Origin: Chitinophagaceae bacterium
Lineage (GTDB): Bacteria > Bacteroidota > Bacteroidia > Chitinophagales > Chitinophagaceae
Direction of reading: 5' to 3'
Assembly (NCBI GenBank): GCA_016710935.1
Contig: JADJTY010000012.1
Location: forward strand, 62,001 to 126,000
DNA: 64,000 bases
Positions 18,254-26,857 of this stretch are shown piece by piece. Each line of letters begins with the position of its first letter. Positions within the stretch are counted from its first letter, which is position 1. The notes beneath the pieces are model-generated. The model was not told the origin of the DNA. It saw nothing but the letters and a program-made list of their open reading frames with translations, and ran no database searches. A program made the position numbers and the translations under genes.

Positions 18254-19144
18254 ATGAAAATACTATTGCACCTGCTGTTATCGATTTTATACTCAGTATC
18301 ATTTGCTCAAAAAGAAAATGGGCCGCAGCTATTTCGTATTACATCTGCATACACCTCTTTTCCAGATACTGCCCGGGCAATTGGTCACACCTATAACAAG
18401 ATATTGTACCCTACAGCTATGTATTACAGCGATAGCAGTGTGCTGATTGCAGTGCCGCCTCATTTTAAACCAGGTAAATATGTTGATGTGGTTTTTTGGT
18501 TTCATGGCTGGCGCAATAATATTGACTCGGCTGCTGCTTATTTTGAATTGATAAATCAGTTCATGGCATCAAAGCGTAATGCTGTACTTGTATTTGCCGA
18601 AACTGCTAAAAATGCACCGGATAGTTATGGCGGCAAGCTGGAGCGAAAAAACGTTTTTAAGCATTTGTTGATGGATGTGCTATCAAAACTGAAAACAGAA
18701 AAGTTGATCAGTAAACATGTAAAAACCGGAAACATAGTGCTGGCTGGCCATAGCGGCGCCTTCAGGGTGATGGCACATATATTACAGAACGGTGGAGCAG
18801 CAGTAAAACAGGTGATTTTATTTGATGGCTTGTACAGCCAGGTTGATAAATACATTGACTGGATACAGGCCGATGCATCGCACCAACTTATAAATTTATA
18901 TACCAATAAAGGAGGTGGAACAGACGAGGTTTCTGAAAATATGATGCAAGTGCTCTCCGGGAAAAATATTCCTTTTATAAATCCCGAAGAAAAAGATGTA
19001 CATGCATTAATGCTGAAAGCAAACCAGGTTATTTTTATACACAGCCTTAAAGAACATAATGATGTTATTAACAGGCCTGATCATAATTTCCAGTTGTTTA
19101 TTGAGCATAGTAATGCACTGAATCCGATTATTACATCAAACTAA
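18254..19144 (+). CDS. Secreted alpha/beta hydrolase-like protein
   Basis: 296 residues with a signal peptide (residues 1-18, ending VSFAQ). Nucleophile elbow LAGHSGAFR (Ser near 168) and an upstream VVFWFHGWRNNID resembling the oxyanion strand HG motif support an alpha/beta hydrolase fold. A His in EHNDV or RPDHNF near the C-terminus could complete the triad. Substrate unknown. A zinc-ribbon gene follows after 9 nt. Confidence 0.7.
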   Translation: MKILLHLLLSILYSVSFAQKENGPQLFRITSAYTSFPDTARAIGHTYNKILYPTAMYYSDSSVLIAVPPHFKPGKYVDVVFWFHGWRNNIDSAAAYFELINQFMASKRNAVLVFAETAKNAPDSYGGKLERKNVFKHLLMDVLSKLKTEKLISKHVKTGNIVLAGHSGAFRVMAHILQNGGAAVKQVILFDGLYSQVDKYIDWIQADASHQLINLYTNKGGGTDEVSENMMQVLSGKNIPFINPEEKDVHALMLKANQVIFIHSLKEHNDVINRPDHNFQLFIEHSNALNPIITSN

Positions 19145-19153
19145 GCTATACAA

Positions 19154-19387
19154 ATGAAACTCAGCATTGCTCAAAAAATAGTAAAATTCTTTTCTTCTGC
19201 ATCCGTATTTGAAAAAATGATGGAAGACTCAAAACGATACCGCTTTACCTGTAACTGCGGAAAGGAAACCAGTATCTGGGAAATTGGCGGCATACGCTAT
19301 AAAGCTGCCGGCAAACCATTAACCGGTACTAAATGTCCACATTGCGGAAAGTTTGCCATGCGTAAAATTTATAAAACCGATATCTAA
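19154..19387 (+). CDS. Small zinc-ribbon protein
   Basis: 77 residues. It contains a likely zinc-binding pair, CNCG near residue 34 and CPHCG near residue 60, on a short basic protein with no signal peptide. Function unknown; such ribbons bind nucleic acid or protein. It lies 9 nt after the hydrolase gene and 9 nt before the YdeI-family gene, suggesting one transcript. Confidence 0.65.
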   Translation: MKLSIAQKIVKFFSSASVFEKMMEDSKRYRFTCNCGKETSIWEIGGIRYKAAGKPLTGTKCPHCGKFAMRKIYKTDI

Positions 19388-19396
19388 ATATTGCGC

Positions 19397-19981
19397 ATGG
19401 AGGATAAGCAAACAGATACTTTTTACCCAAAAAACAGAAAAACATGGAGAGCATGGTTATTAAAAAATCATGACAGTAAACCATCCGTATGGGTAATTTA
19501 TTATAAAAAAAAATCGGGTAAACCAACATTACAATACAGCGAAGCTGTTGACGAAGCACTTTGCTTTGGCTGGATAGATAGTAAAGTTAAGCCTGTAGAT
19601 GAAGAAAAATTTATGCAGTTTTTTTGTAAACGAAAACCCACAGGTACCTGGTCGAAAATTAACAAAGAAAAAATACAACGGCTTATTGATGAAAAACTGA
19701 TGACAGATGCCGGGTATAAAACTATTGAAGCTGCAAAAGCCAATGGCTCCTGGACCATACTGGACGAAGTGGAAGCATTAACAATTCCTGCAGACCTGGA
19801 AAAAGAATTTAAAAAATGGCCCGGTTCAAAAAAATATTTTTTACAACTTAGTCGTACCGACAAAAGAAATATTTTACAATGGCTTGTTTTAGCCAAAAAA
19901 AATGATACAAGACAAAAGCGTATTATTGAAATTGCTGAACATGCTTCACAGCGATTAAAACCAAAACAATTCAGGTCATAA
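19397..19981 (+). CDS. YdeI/OmpD-associated family protein
   Basis: About 194 residues. It matches the YdeI/bacteriocin-protection family: FYPKNRKTWRAWLLKNH at the N-terminus, VWVIYYKKKSGKPTLQYSEAV, ALCFGWIDSKVKPVDEEKF, then an RKPTGTWSKINKEK segment and C-terminal helices typical of the family's second domain. Family members have been linked to stress and antimicrobial-peptide resistance, but no biochemical role is settled. ATG at 19397 is preferred over the in-frame TTG two codons earlier. Confidence 0.83.
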   Translation: MEDKQTDTFYPKNRKTWRAWLLKNHDSKPSVWVIYYKKKSGKPTLQYSEAVDEALCFGWIDSKVKPVDEEKFMQFFCKRKPTGTWSKINKEKIQRLIDEKLMTDAGYKTIEAAKANGSWTILDEVEALTIPADLEKEFKKWPGSKKYFLQLSRTDKRNILQWLVLAKKNDTRQKRIIEIAEHASQRLKPKQFRS

Positions 19982-20342
19982 ATTAAAGGTCTTCTACCAT
20001 TTTCAGTTAAAACAATGTGAACTAAATGTTAAGGCTAGCTGGTATACCTCAATAAAAAACTTGTTGGCCGTCATACAATAATTTCTTATAAACCCTTTAT
20101 TAGCAAGCATTTCAGCCTGTGATATTCCTGTTGGTTTAATCAGTTTGGCGGGCACATTGGTTTGCAATGGCCAAAAAACGGTTCTACTTTCACATCATCA
20201 AAGCAATCAACAACCGTTCATTGCAATAACAGCGGATCTATCCCGCCTCTTTAACTTTTATTTGCTGCCTGAAAAAAAATCCGATTGCTTACTGTCAAAA
20301 TTTTTTAAACAAGAACTATTAGTAACATTTAAATTAAACTTT
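19982..20342 (+). other. Intergenic region upstream of the secreted 130-residue protein
   Basis: About 360 bp. An open frame runs in from 20145, but its first 66 codons read like non-coding sequence and the real protein starts at 20343. A weak promoter candidate is TTTG at 20161 with TACTTTCA 20 nt downstream. Nothing else seen. Confidence 0.4.
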
Positions 20343-20735
20343 ATGAAACAGATGAAAACAATCATCGCAATCGCCGTATTTTCGGCCGTTAGCTTTATGC
20401 AGGTAACTGCAGCAGACACTTCAACTTTAAACCCCACACTTCCTGTGGAACTGAAGTATGCAGGCTCTTTTAAAAACCAGCCACTTATCCAGTTAAACTT
20501 CACCGGTTCAAAAGATGAAAATGTATTTAACATCATCATCACCGATGAATCGGGTGTTGTCTTTTACAATGCCGATCTTACAGGCGAAACTTTTTCAAAA
20601 CAATTTTTGCTGAACACAGATGACCTGGGTGATGCCGTTTTAAAATTTGAGATCACGGGCAAAAAATCAGGTAAAACAGTTAGCTACCGCGTTAACAGGC
20701 AGTTTACAGAGCACCTGGATGTAGTAAAACTATAA
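20343..20735 (+). CDS. Secreted small beta-sandwich protein, unknown function
   Basis: 130 residues from ATG 20343. A clear signal peptide (MKQMKTIIAIAVFSA to about residue 24, ending TAA) is followed by a roughly 100-residue domain of alternating hydrophobic residues (FNIIITDESGVVFYNADLTG). The domain resembles the Ig-like/T9SS-tail-like beta sandwiches common in Bacteroidota secreted proteins. Its C-terminal RVNRQFTEHLDVVKL is not a canonical T9SS sorting tail. Predicted periplasmic or secreted. Ends before a strong terminator shared with gdhA. Confidence 0.72.
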   Translation: MKQMKTIIAIAVFSAVSFMQVTAADTSTLNPTLPVELKYAGSFKNQPLIQLNFTGSKDENVFNIIITDESGVVFYNADLTGETFSKQFLLNTDDLGDAVLKFEITGKKSGKTVSYRVNRQFTEHLDVVKL

Positions 20736-20760
20736 AATTCACTAACCGTTCCCTATAAAA

Positions 20761-20793
20761 AAATTGCATCCTGCCAATGGCGGGATGCAATTT
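20761..20793. terminator. Bidirectional terminator between the secreted protein and gdhA
   Basis: 15-bp stem AAATTGCATCCTGCC/GGCGGGATGCAATTT (one wobble) with a 3-nt loop, A/T tails on both sides, between convergent genes. Confidence 0.88.
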
Positions 20794-20814
20794 AATATTT
20801 GAATCATAAACAGC

Positions 20815-22237
20815 TTATGGGAAAATACCCAACTCGCTGTAACTGATAGCAACTTTGTTAATAGCACTTACATAAGCGGCTGTACGCATATCAGGAATTT
20901 CGGGATTATTTTTCCATATCTCCATGATTTCCCGGGTTGCAGCAATCATGGTCTCTTCCAGTCCGCTATGAACCAGGTCTACTTCATCCGGTCCATGCAA
21001 AATAAAACTTCGTTCAGTATCACTTACTTTTTTTCCACTTAACTCTTCGATCTGTCCTAAAATATGTGAGTTCAGATTTTCAGTAAATTTTTTCTCCATA
21101 CGACCGTAGCGAACATGGCTTAAATTTTTCAACCACTCAAAATAACTTACGGTAACACCACCGGCATTCAGGTACATGTCAGGCACACATAAAATACCTT
21201 TTTCTGTAAATATTTCATCAGCTTCGGGTGTACATGGCCCGTTGGCTGCTTCGCCAATGATCTTTGCCTTTTATTCTTGGTGCATTCTGGCCATTGATAA
21301 CATTTTCCAGTGCAGCCGGTATCAGGATATCACATTCCAGTTCCAATGCATCGGTATTAATAGCCAGGTTAGTAGCTCCCGGGAAATTTAAAATAGAACC
21401 GGTTGCTTTGCGATGTGCAAATACTTCTTCTTCGTTCAAACCCTCTGCTTTATAGATAGCACCCTCGTATTCGGCAATGGCTATAACTTTAGCACCATGC
21501 TCACGGAAAAATTTAGCACAATAAAATCCCACATTACCCATACCCTGCACCACTACTGTCTTTCCTTCAATACCAACACTCAATCCCTGCTTCGCCATCA
21601 CATCGGGCATGTTACATACTTCCCGGATACCATAGAAAACACCCAGGCCGGTTGCTTCTGTACGGCCGCGTACACCACCCTGTGTTACAGGTTTGCCGGT
21701 TACACAACCGGCGGCATCAATTTCGCCTGGTTTTAATGAAGCGTAGGTATCAACTATCCAGGCCATTTCTCTGGATCCTGTTCCGTAATCCGGCGCCGGT
21801 ACATCAATGCCCGGGCCAATAAAATTTTTCTTAACCAATTCGGATGTATAACGACGGGTGATTTTTTCCAACTCATACTCACTGTATTTGCGTGGATTAA
21901 TTTTAATGCCGCCCTTACCGCCTCCAAAAGGCACATTTACAATGGCGCATTTATAGGTCATCAAACTGGCCAGTGCCATTACTTCATCCTGGTTTACTTC
22001 GTCGCTGAATCGTATACCACCTTTACAGGGCGCTTTGTGGTGACTGTGTTGTACGCGGTATGCCTCAATTACTTCAATACTTCCATCATCACGCTTTACC
22101 GGAAAACGCATCTGGTAAACACTGTTGCAGGCTTTAATCTGTTCTAAAATACCCAAATCCCATTTGGTAAATTTGGCTGCTTTGTCAAAGCTTCTTTCCA
22201 CACTGTGGAAAAAGCTGTATGGCTGGTTAGCACTCAT
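20815..22237 (-). CDS. gdhA: Glutamate dehydrogenase, split by a one-base frameshift
   Basis: Glu/Leu/Phe/Val dehydrogenase family, interconverting glutamate and 2-oxoglutarate plus ammonia. Residues 1-325 carry KAPCKGGIRFSDEV and PFGGGKGGIKINP (substrate and catalytic Lys region), VPAPDYGTGSREMAW and the Rossmann motif VVQGMGNVGFY. The frame then breaks at NAPRIK. Removing one T from the TTTT run at 21269-21272 (plus strand) restores IIGEAANGPCTPEAD and joins to VPDMYLNAGGVTVSYFEW through to a normal C-terminus. The full protein would be about 473 residues. A homopolymer insertion in a core gene suggests sequencing error. Shares a terminator with the convergent gene. Confidence 0.92.
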
Positions 22238-22388
22238 AAAATTGTTTTTATATTAGCAATCGTTATTTAAGAATCGTATTGTGTTTGGGGTTTTTAGTTT
22301 TGTGTGGGGTCCCTGTTATTGCTGAACGCTTATTAGTTTAACGAATGCTAAACTCAAAACACAAAACTCATAACTTTATCTGGCTTCT

Positions 22389-22610
22389 TTAATCTTTGCC
22401 TTTTTCTAATCTGCTTATTTTTCTATCTAATAAAAAAACATAAATAAATAATCCAATTAAGATAGTAAGGCAAACAGCTACTACCACATAAATTTTACCA
22501 TTGCTGCGCATGAGGTCTGCCATTTCGGGTTTTGTATCCTGCGCAAAAGATACTGCACTTAACACCAAACCAAAAAAACACAGCACCAAACGTAAAGCTA
22601 TCTTATTCAT
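22389..22610 (-). CDS. ccmD: CcmD-like small membrane protein
   Basis: 73 residues. Signal-like N-terminal helix (ending VSFAQ near 23), then one TM segment VVVAVCLTILIGLFIYVFLL with a basic tail RKISRLEKGKD. This is the Bacteroidota CcmD-type protein encoded right after CcmC, thought to help release heme-loaded CcmE. It overlaps the ccmC stop by 8 nt, indicating translational coupling. Assignment rests on context as much as on sequence. Confidence 0.78.
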   Translation of the reverse strand: MNKIALRLVLCFFGLVLSAVSFAQDTKPEMADLMRSNGKIYVVVAVCLTILIGLFIYVFLLDRKISRLEKGKD

Positions 22611-23301
22611 TTATCAAAGTTTTATCTTTAAATAATTGTAACCTTATTTTCAAGGTAGCTATCCAAACACCCAGTAATGTCCATCCAATGATAGCCGGGT
22701 AAAAAATCATTCTCAGCCGGCTGTCTACATCCGTAAAATTTAATGCAGGGTTGCCGCTATCGCTGCCAGGTGCGCCGGGGTGCAGGCTGCCAACCAGGCG
22801 TGGAATAATCCAGATACTTGGAAAAAGCATGGCAAATGCAAAAATGTTATATACTGCACTTACCCTGGCTTTCTTATCCATATCAGTAAATGAACCACGT
22901 AAAACAAAATAGGCTCCGTAAATTAATAAGGCAATGGCAGCGCCTATAAGTTTTGGCTCTTTTAAAATACTACCCAGCGATTGGCTTTGATCGGTAACCC
23001 AGGTATAATTTGCCCAGATGGTACCGGTAGCATAACCAAGGATACCAAAAAAAGAACCTACTGCTGCAAAATTATGGGCAAAAATATCGTTGCGTAAACT
23101 GAAACCCCTCAGGTATTTAATACTGTAAACAAAGCTGGTTCCAAACAATATCATCATACCAAACCACATACAAACATGAAAATACAGGTTGCGTATTGTT
23201 TCATTTAAAATAAATAAACGGGGAACTTCCAATAAGAAACCTCCCACAACCGTGTAGATCAACAAAAGAAAGGATAATATTTTCCACCAGTTTTTTTGCA
23301 A
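22603..23301 (-). CDS. ccmC: CcmC/CcsA-type heme-handling protein
   Basis: 232 residues, six TM helices, of the heme handling protein family for cytochrome c maturation. The two periplasmic heme-ligand histidines are recognisable (LYFHVCMWFG near 42 and SLHPGAP near 184). The tryptophan-rich WWD motif between them is degenerate: TIWANYTWVTDQSQ instead of WGxxWxWD. Start is a TTG at 23301: no ATG exists before the first TM helix, an upstream stop closes the frame, and a perfect promoter box sits 25 nt upstream. Operon ccmC-ccmD. Confidence 0.85.
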   Translation of the reverse strand: MQKNWWKILSFLLLIYTVVGGFLLEVPRLFILNETIRNLYFHVCMWFGMMILFGTSFVYSIKYLRGFSLRNDIFAHNFAAVGSFFGILGYATGTIWANYTWVTDQSQSLGSILKEPKLIGAAIALLIYGAYFVLRGSFTDMDKKARVSAVYNIFAFAMLFPSIWIIPRLVGSLHPGAPGSDSGNPALNFTDVDSRLRMIFYPAIIGWTLLGVWIATLKIRLQLFKDKTLINE

Positions 23302-23325
23302 ACAAAAAGTGATTTATTGAGTGAA

Positions 23326-23333
23326 CAAAGATA
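23326..23333 (-). promoter_or_regulatory. Promoter -7 box of ccmC-ccmD
   Basis: Minus-strand TATCTTTG, an exact TAnnTTTG match, 25 nt upstream of the TTG start of ccmC. Confidence 0.55.
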
Positions 23334-23424
23334 GGGAAGTTAGGGGTTAGTTGTTATCTGTTTTACGTTAGTTTTTTCTAATTTGATTATGACAGGTATC
23401 ATCCCGGGGTCCGTATTCTATCAT

Positions 23425-24081
23425 TTAATCTTTCCATAAATAAGGAAATAAAATAACTGCCATGGCTATAACAAGTATATCAAGCCCCATTATTAAGGCC
23501 GATAACTGCAGTACTGCCCCTTCTTTAAAAATTTCGGCAAAGGCTGCTTTACTCAACCGCATTAATAATAAAAGCTGAGGCAGAATTACAGGAAAACCTA
23601 AAATGGCGATCAATGCTGCATTTTGCTGGGCCTTTGCCGCAATGGCACTCATTAATGTAAACACTATACTGATGCTGGCACCACCCAAAACCACAATGCC
23701 AATAAACCAAAGGCCGTTGATGACCGGGTTGTCTAAAAATATTACAAAAAGCAGGAGGCTTAAAAGGCTCATCAGCATCATCAGTAACAGGTTGTAGATC
23801 ATTTTTGCCATTATAAACTCAACCGGCGAGGCAATAGAATAGAAATAGAGCATCCGTCCCCTGCTTTCCTGCAAAAAACTTTTAGCCACCGCATTTACAC
23901 AAATAAACAACTGGATGGTCCAGAACAGGCCGTTCCACACATTGGCATCGGGCCTGTCGATGGATAAATAAAGTACAAAAATGGTGGAGGCAATATATAA
24001 TAATATGCCATAAAAAGTATGCTTCTGCCTGAATTCAAGCAAAACATCTTTTTGTAAAAGCGTAAATATTCTTGAGATCAT
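23425..24081 (-). CDS. ccmB: Heme exporter protein B (ABC transporter permease)
   Basis: 218 residues with six TM helices. The N-terminus LLQKDVLLEFRQKHTFYGILLY and the AKSFLQESRGRMLYFYSIAS segment are diagnostic of CcmB, the permease working with CcmA to drive heme release to CcmE. It lies 17 nt downstream of tdk and about 120 nt upstream of ccmC, all on the minus strand. ccmA is not in this window. Confidence 0.9.
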   Translation of the reverse strand: MISRIFTLLQKDVLLEFRQKHTFYGILLYIASTIFVLYLSIDRPDANVWNGLFWTIQLFICVNAVAKSFLQESRGRMLYFYSIASPVEFIMAKMIYNLLLMMLMSLLSLLLFVIFLDNPVINGLWFIGIVVLGGASISIVFTLMSAIAAKAQQNAALIAILGFPVILPQLLLLMRLSKAAFAEIFKEGAVLQLSALIMGLDILVIAMAVILFPYLWKD

Positions 24082-24098
24082 TGTAGCTTTTTAAATAA

Positions 24099-24668
24099 TC
24101 AGTCTTTTAACTGTGCACATGTCCGGCAGCGTGGTTCATACACATCTTTTTCGCCCAGCAGTACCTGTCCGCCGGCTTTTACCTTACGGTAACTGATGTT
24201 GGCAATATTGCCACATACCTGGCAAATGGCGTGTAATTTGGTGATATAATCGGCTTTGGCAAGCAGGTTTGGCATCTGGCCAAACGGGTTACCTAAATAA
24301 TCCATATCCAGCCCGGCAACAATTACCCTGATTCCTTTTTGAGCCAGTTGCTCACAAACATGGGCGATCTCACTGTCAAAAAACTGGGCCTCGTCAATAC
24401 CCACCACATCTACATCCTGGGCCAGTAATAAAATATTTTGAGAACTGTCAACCGGGGTAGATTGTATCGCATTGGTATCATGGCTCACAATTTTTTGCTC
24501 GTCATAACGCACATCAATGGCCGGTTTAAATATCTCAACTTTCAGATTTGCAATTTTTACTCTTTTAAGCCTGCGTATCAGTTCTTCTGTTTTTCCGCTG
24601 AACATACTACCGCAAATCACTTCAATCCATCCTCTTCTTTCGCCTTTTAAATGGGGTTCTATAAACAT
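24099..24668 (-). CDS. tdk: Thymidine kinase
   Basis: 189 residues. Type II (tetrameric, zinc-containing) thymidine kinase phosphorylating thymidine to dTMP for salvage. P-loop GSMFSGKTEELIRR (about 21-34), the DEAQFF loop near 93, and two Cys pairs, CQVCG near 150 and CRTC near 183, for the structural zinc. Length is normal. Co-directional with ccmB downstream. Confidence 0.95.
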   Translation of the reverse strand: MFIEPHLKGERRGWIEVICGSMFSGKTEELIRRLKRVKIANLKVEIFKPAIDVRYDEQKIVSHDTNAIQSTPVDSSQNILLLAQDVDVVGIDEAQFFDSEIAHVCEQLAQKGIRVIVAGLDMDYLGNPFGQMPNLLAKADYITKLHAICQVCGNIANISYRKVKAGGQVLLGEKDVYEPRCRTCAQLKD

Positions 24669-24769
24669 TTAAGTATTTTTTTTAAAAATCAGTTTGTAAC
24701 TTAGGGGGCTTAGTTGTTATTTTTAACGTTGCCTCTTACAAGCATGGGCATCAAAAGTATAATAATATC

Positions 24770-25519
24770 ATGGAAAGAGTGGAGACACTCCTAAAAAAAT
24801 TACAGGACCAGTTTGCACAAAATGCTCCGGCAGACCAAATGTTGCTTACCGTTCAAATGTTACAGGCAGAATTACTGCACCTGCAGCAGCATCATGCATT
24901 GGAGGATGCGCCTGTTGTTGTTACAGTATCAAACATGAGCCCCGTACTTAAAGAAACCCCGGTAATTGAAACCGTTCCTCTTCCCGAAGAAAGAATTGTT
25001 GAAGTTTTGCAGGTTGATGAAGCTGAAATAGAGGCAGAACTGGAAGAAATTAAACGAAATGCAGAAACCATGCAGCAGATCAGTGTTCAAAATAAACCAC
25101 ATATTATTTTTGAACCGGAAGAAGAAATACCCACCCTTATGCACCAGCAGGTATTAAAACCGGTGCCCGGAAAAGAGGAACTGTTGAAGGAGATCAATGA
25201 TGCTGTTTCAAATAATCATGCATCCATCAATGAAAAATTAAAACAATCAAAAATAGATCTGGGTGATACATTAACCGAGGTACCCATCAGGGATCTGAGA
25301 AAAGCGATTGGCGTAAACGACCGCTTTTTATTTATCAATGAATTGTTTCGCGGGGACGAGGTGGCTTATGAACGCAGCATCAAAACCATTAACAGTTTTA
25401 CCATTTTTGCCGAAGCCGAATACTGGATACAAAGAGAGTTGAAAGTTAAAAACGGATGGAACAGCAATAATGAAATGGTAGCCCAGTTTTTTCAACTGGT
25501 TAAAAGGCGTTTTTCCTGA
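24770..25519 (+). CDS. Conserved Bacteroidota protein of unknown function
   Basis: 249 residues. Residues 1-60 are helical and Gln-rich. The middle (about 60-150) is acidic, rich in Glu/Val/Pro and probably unstructured. The last about 80 residues form a compact conserved-looking domain (DLRKAIGVNDRFLFINELFRGDE ... AEYWIQRELKVKNGW). The domain is widespread in Bacteroidota without an assigned function; I cannot name it further. Its 3' end overlaps the convergent waaA gene by 28 nt, a tail-to-tail arrangement. Confidence 0.75.
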   Translation: MERVETLLKKLQDQFAQNAPADQMLLTVQMLQAELLHLQQHHALEDAPVVVTVSNMSPVLKETPVIETVPLPEERIVEVLQVDEAEIEAELEEIKRNAETMQQISVQNKPHIIFEPEEEIPTLMHQQVLKPVPGKEELLKEINDAVSNNHASINEKLKQSKIDLGDTLTEVPIRDLRKAIGVNDRFLFINELFRGDEVAYERSIKTINSFTIFAEAEYWIQRELKVKNGWNSNNEMVAQFFQLVKRRFS

Positions 25520-26751
25520 ATGTACTGCATTATTTTTTTTGATGCACCGGCATTATCCAGAACAAATTGCTCCGCGGCTTCCCCCCTCTTTTTTCTTTCA
25601 GTTTCATCTTGCAGCAATCCGTTTAAAACAGTTTCAAGTTTAACCGGCCCGCCATCAATACTAATGGCTCCGCCACTACTCACCAATCCAATGGCTTCAT
25701 AATATTTTTCATACACGGGGCCAAATACAACCGGCTTTCCATATACCGCCGCTTCCAGTACATTATGCACTCCATCCGCTCCATAACCTCCACCCACGTA
25801 TGTTATAGTGGCATACTTATACAGGCGGGAAAGCATACCGATGTTGTCTATTATTAAAACATTGGCCGTTGATAATTGTTTGTCTTCCAATTCAGAATAA
25901 AATATAGAATCAGGAAATTCCTCTTTTACATCCTTTAAATTGGATTTATCAATTTCATGTGGAGCAATGATGAATTTTACATGCTTATTCACGTTTACAA
26001 AATGCAGTAATTCTATTTCATCTTCTTCCCAGGTACTGCCGGCTACGATCACCGGGGCATCACCACAAAATCCTGCTATACCGTCAACGGGTGTAAAATT
26101 TGCGGCAATTTCCAGTACCCTGTCAAACCGGGTATCCCCATTGATGGTTACATTTTTTGTAAACCCAAGTGTTGCCAGTAGTTGCTTCGATTCATCATTT
26201 TGCACAAAAAAATGCGTAAAACTATCCAGCATTTGTTTCCAGATGGCACCATACCATTTAAAAAAAGGTTGATCTTTACGGAATATACCGGATACCAAAA
26301 TGGTTGGAATATTTCTTTGTTTTATTTCGGTGAGGTAATAAAACCAGTATTCATATTTTACCCAAAGCACTAATGCTGGATTCACGGTATCTAAAAATTT
26401 TGTAGCATTTTCAACCGAATCCATTGGCAGGTAAAAAATATGGTCGGCTCCTTTATAATCTTTCATCACTTCATATCCGCTTCGCGAAAAAAAAGTAAGC
26501 ACAATTTTTTGTTGTGGGTACTGCATTTTCAATTCCTCCAGCAACGGCCTGCCCTGCTCAAACTCGCCCAGGCTGGCGCAGTGCATCCAAACGAGTCGGG
26601 AGTCGGGAGTCGGGAGTTGGGAGTTGATCGTAGCGAAGATATCCTTGCGGCCGGTGAGCCATTTTTTGGCTTTGGGATTTGCTATAGCAGCAACACGCAT
26701 CCCGCATAAATACAGGAAAAGAAAAAGTTTGTATGAAGATTTGGCTGGCAT
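25492..26751 (-). CDS. waaA: 3-deoxy-D-manno-octulosonic acid (Kdo) transferase
   Basis: 419-residue GT30 glycosyltransferase attaching Kdo to lipid A precursor at the inner membrane. N-terminal anchor segment (about residues 7-22), then WMHCASLGEFEQGRPLLEELK near 55-75 with the catalytic-region Glu, YEYWFYYL, VAGSTWEEDE near 245, and YVGGGYGADGVHNVLEA near 340 for CMP-Kdo binding. Residues about 43-52 (NSQLPTPDSR) are encoded by five 7-nt tandem repeats. Overlaps the convergent gene at its 3' end. Confidence 0.93.
   Translation of the reverse strand: MPAKSSYKLFLFLYLCGMRVAAIANPKAKKWLTGRKDIFATINSQLPTPDSRLVWMHCASLGEFEQGRPLLEELKMQYPQQKIVLTFFSRSGYEVMKDYKGADHIFYLPMDSVENATKFLDTVNPALVLWVKYEYWFYYLTEIKQRNIPTILVSGIFRKDQPFFKWYGAIWKQMLDSFTHFFVQNDESKQLLATLGFTKNVTINGDTRFDRVLEIAANFTPVDGIAGFCGDAPVIVAGSTWEEDEIELLHFVNVNKHVKFIIAPHEIDKSNLKDVKEEFPDSIFYSELEDKQLSTANVLIIDNIGMLSRLYKYATITYVGGGYGADGVHNVLEAAVYGKPVVFGPVYEKYYEAIGLVSSGGAISIDGGPVKLETVLNGLLQDETERKKRGEAAEQFVLDNAGASKKIMQYIQEKRLLTS
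26593..26627. repeat. Five-copy heptanucleotide tandem repeat inside waaA
   Basis: Three copies of GAGTCGG, then GAGTTGG and GAGTTGA, exactly 35 bp. Located in the linker between the membrane anchor and the catalytic part of WaaA. A gain or loss of one unit would shift the frame. Confidence 0.85.
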
Positions 26752-26829
26752 TGATATCCCGGCAAATCTAATGGCAATTTTTTAAATGCAGCGGCTATAT
26801 TACAAATTCTTCATTCCTGTGGCAATCCT

Positions 26830-26837
26830 TATCTTTG
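26830..26837 (+). promoter_or_regulatory. Promoter -7 box of the nucleotide-sugar operon
   Basis: TATCTTTG, exact TAnnTTTG, 20 nt upstream of the ATG at 26858. It lies inside the longer open frame that begins at 26786, which argues against that longer start. No good -33 was seen. Confidence 0.6.
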
Positions 26838-26857
26838 CCGCGCATAAAATAATTTAT

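Noticed and set aside
20145..20342. Longer N-terminus for the secreted 130-residue protein
   Set aside because: The signal peptide starts at 20343; the upstream residues look non-coding.
26786..26857. Longer N-terminus for the DegT aminotransferase
   Set aside because: A perfect promoter box lies within it, and the family start is at about MVDTKTQ.
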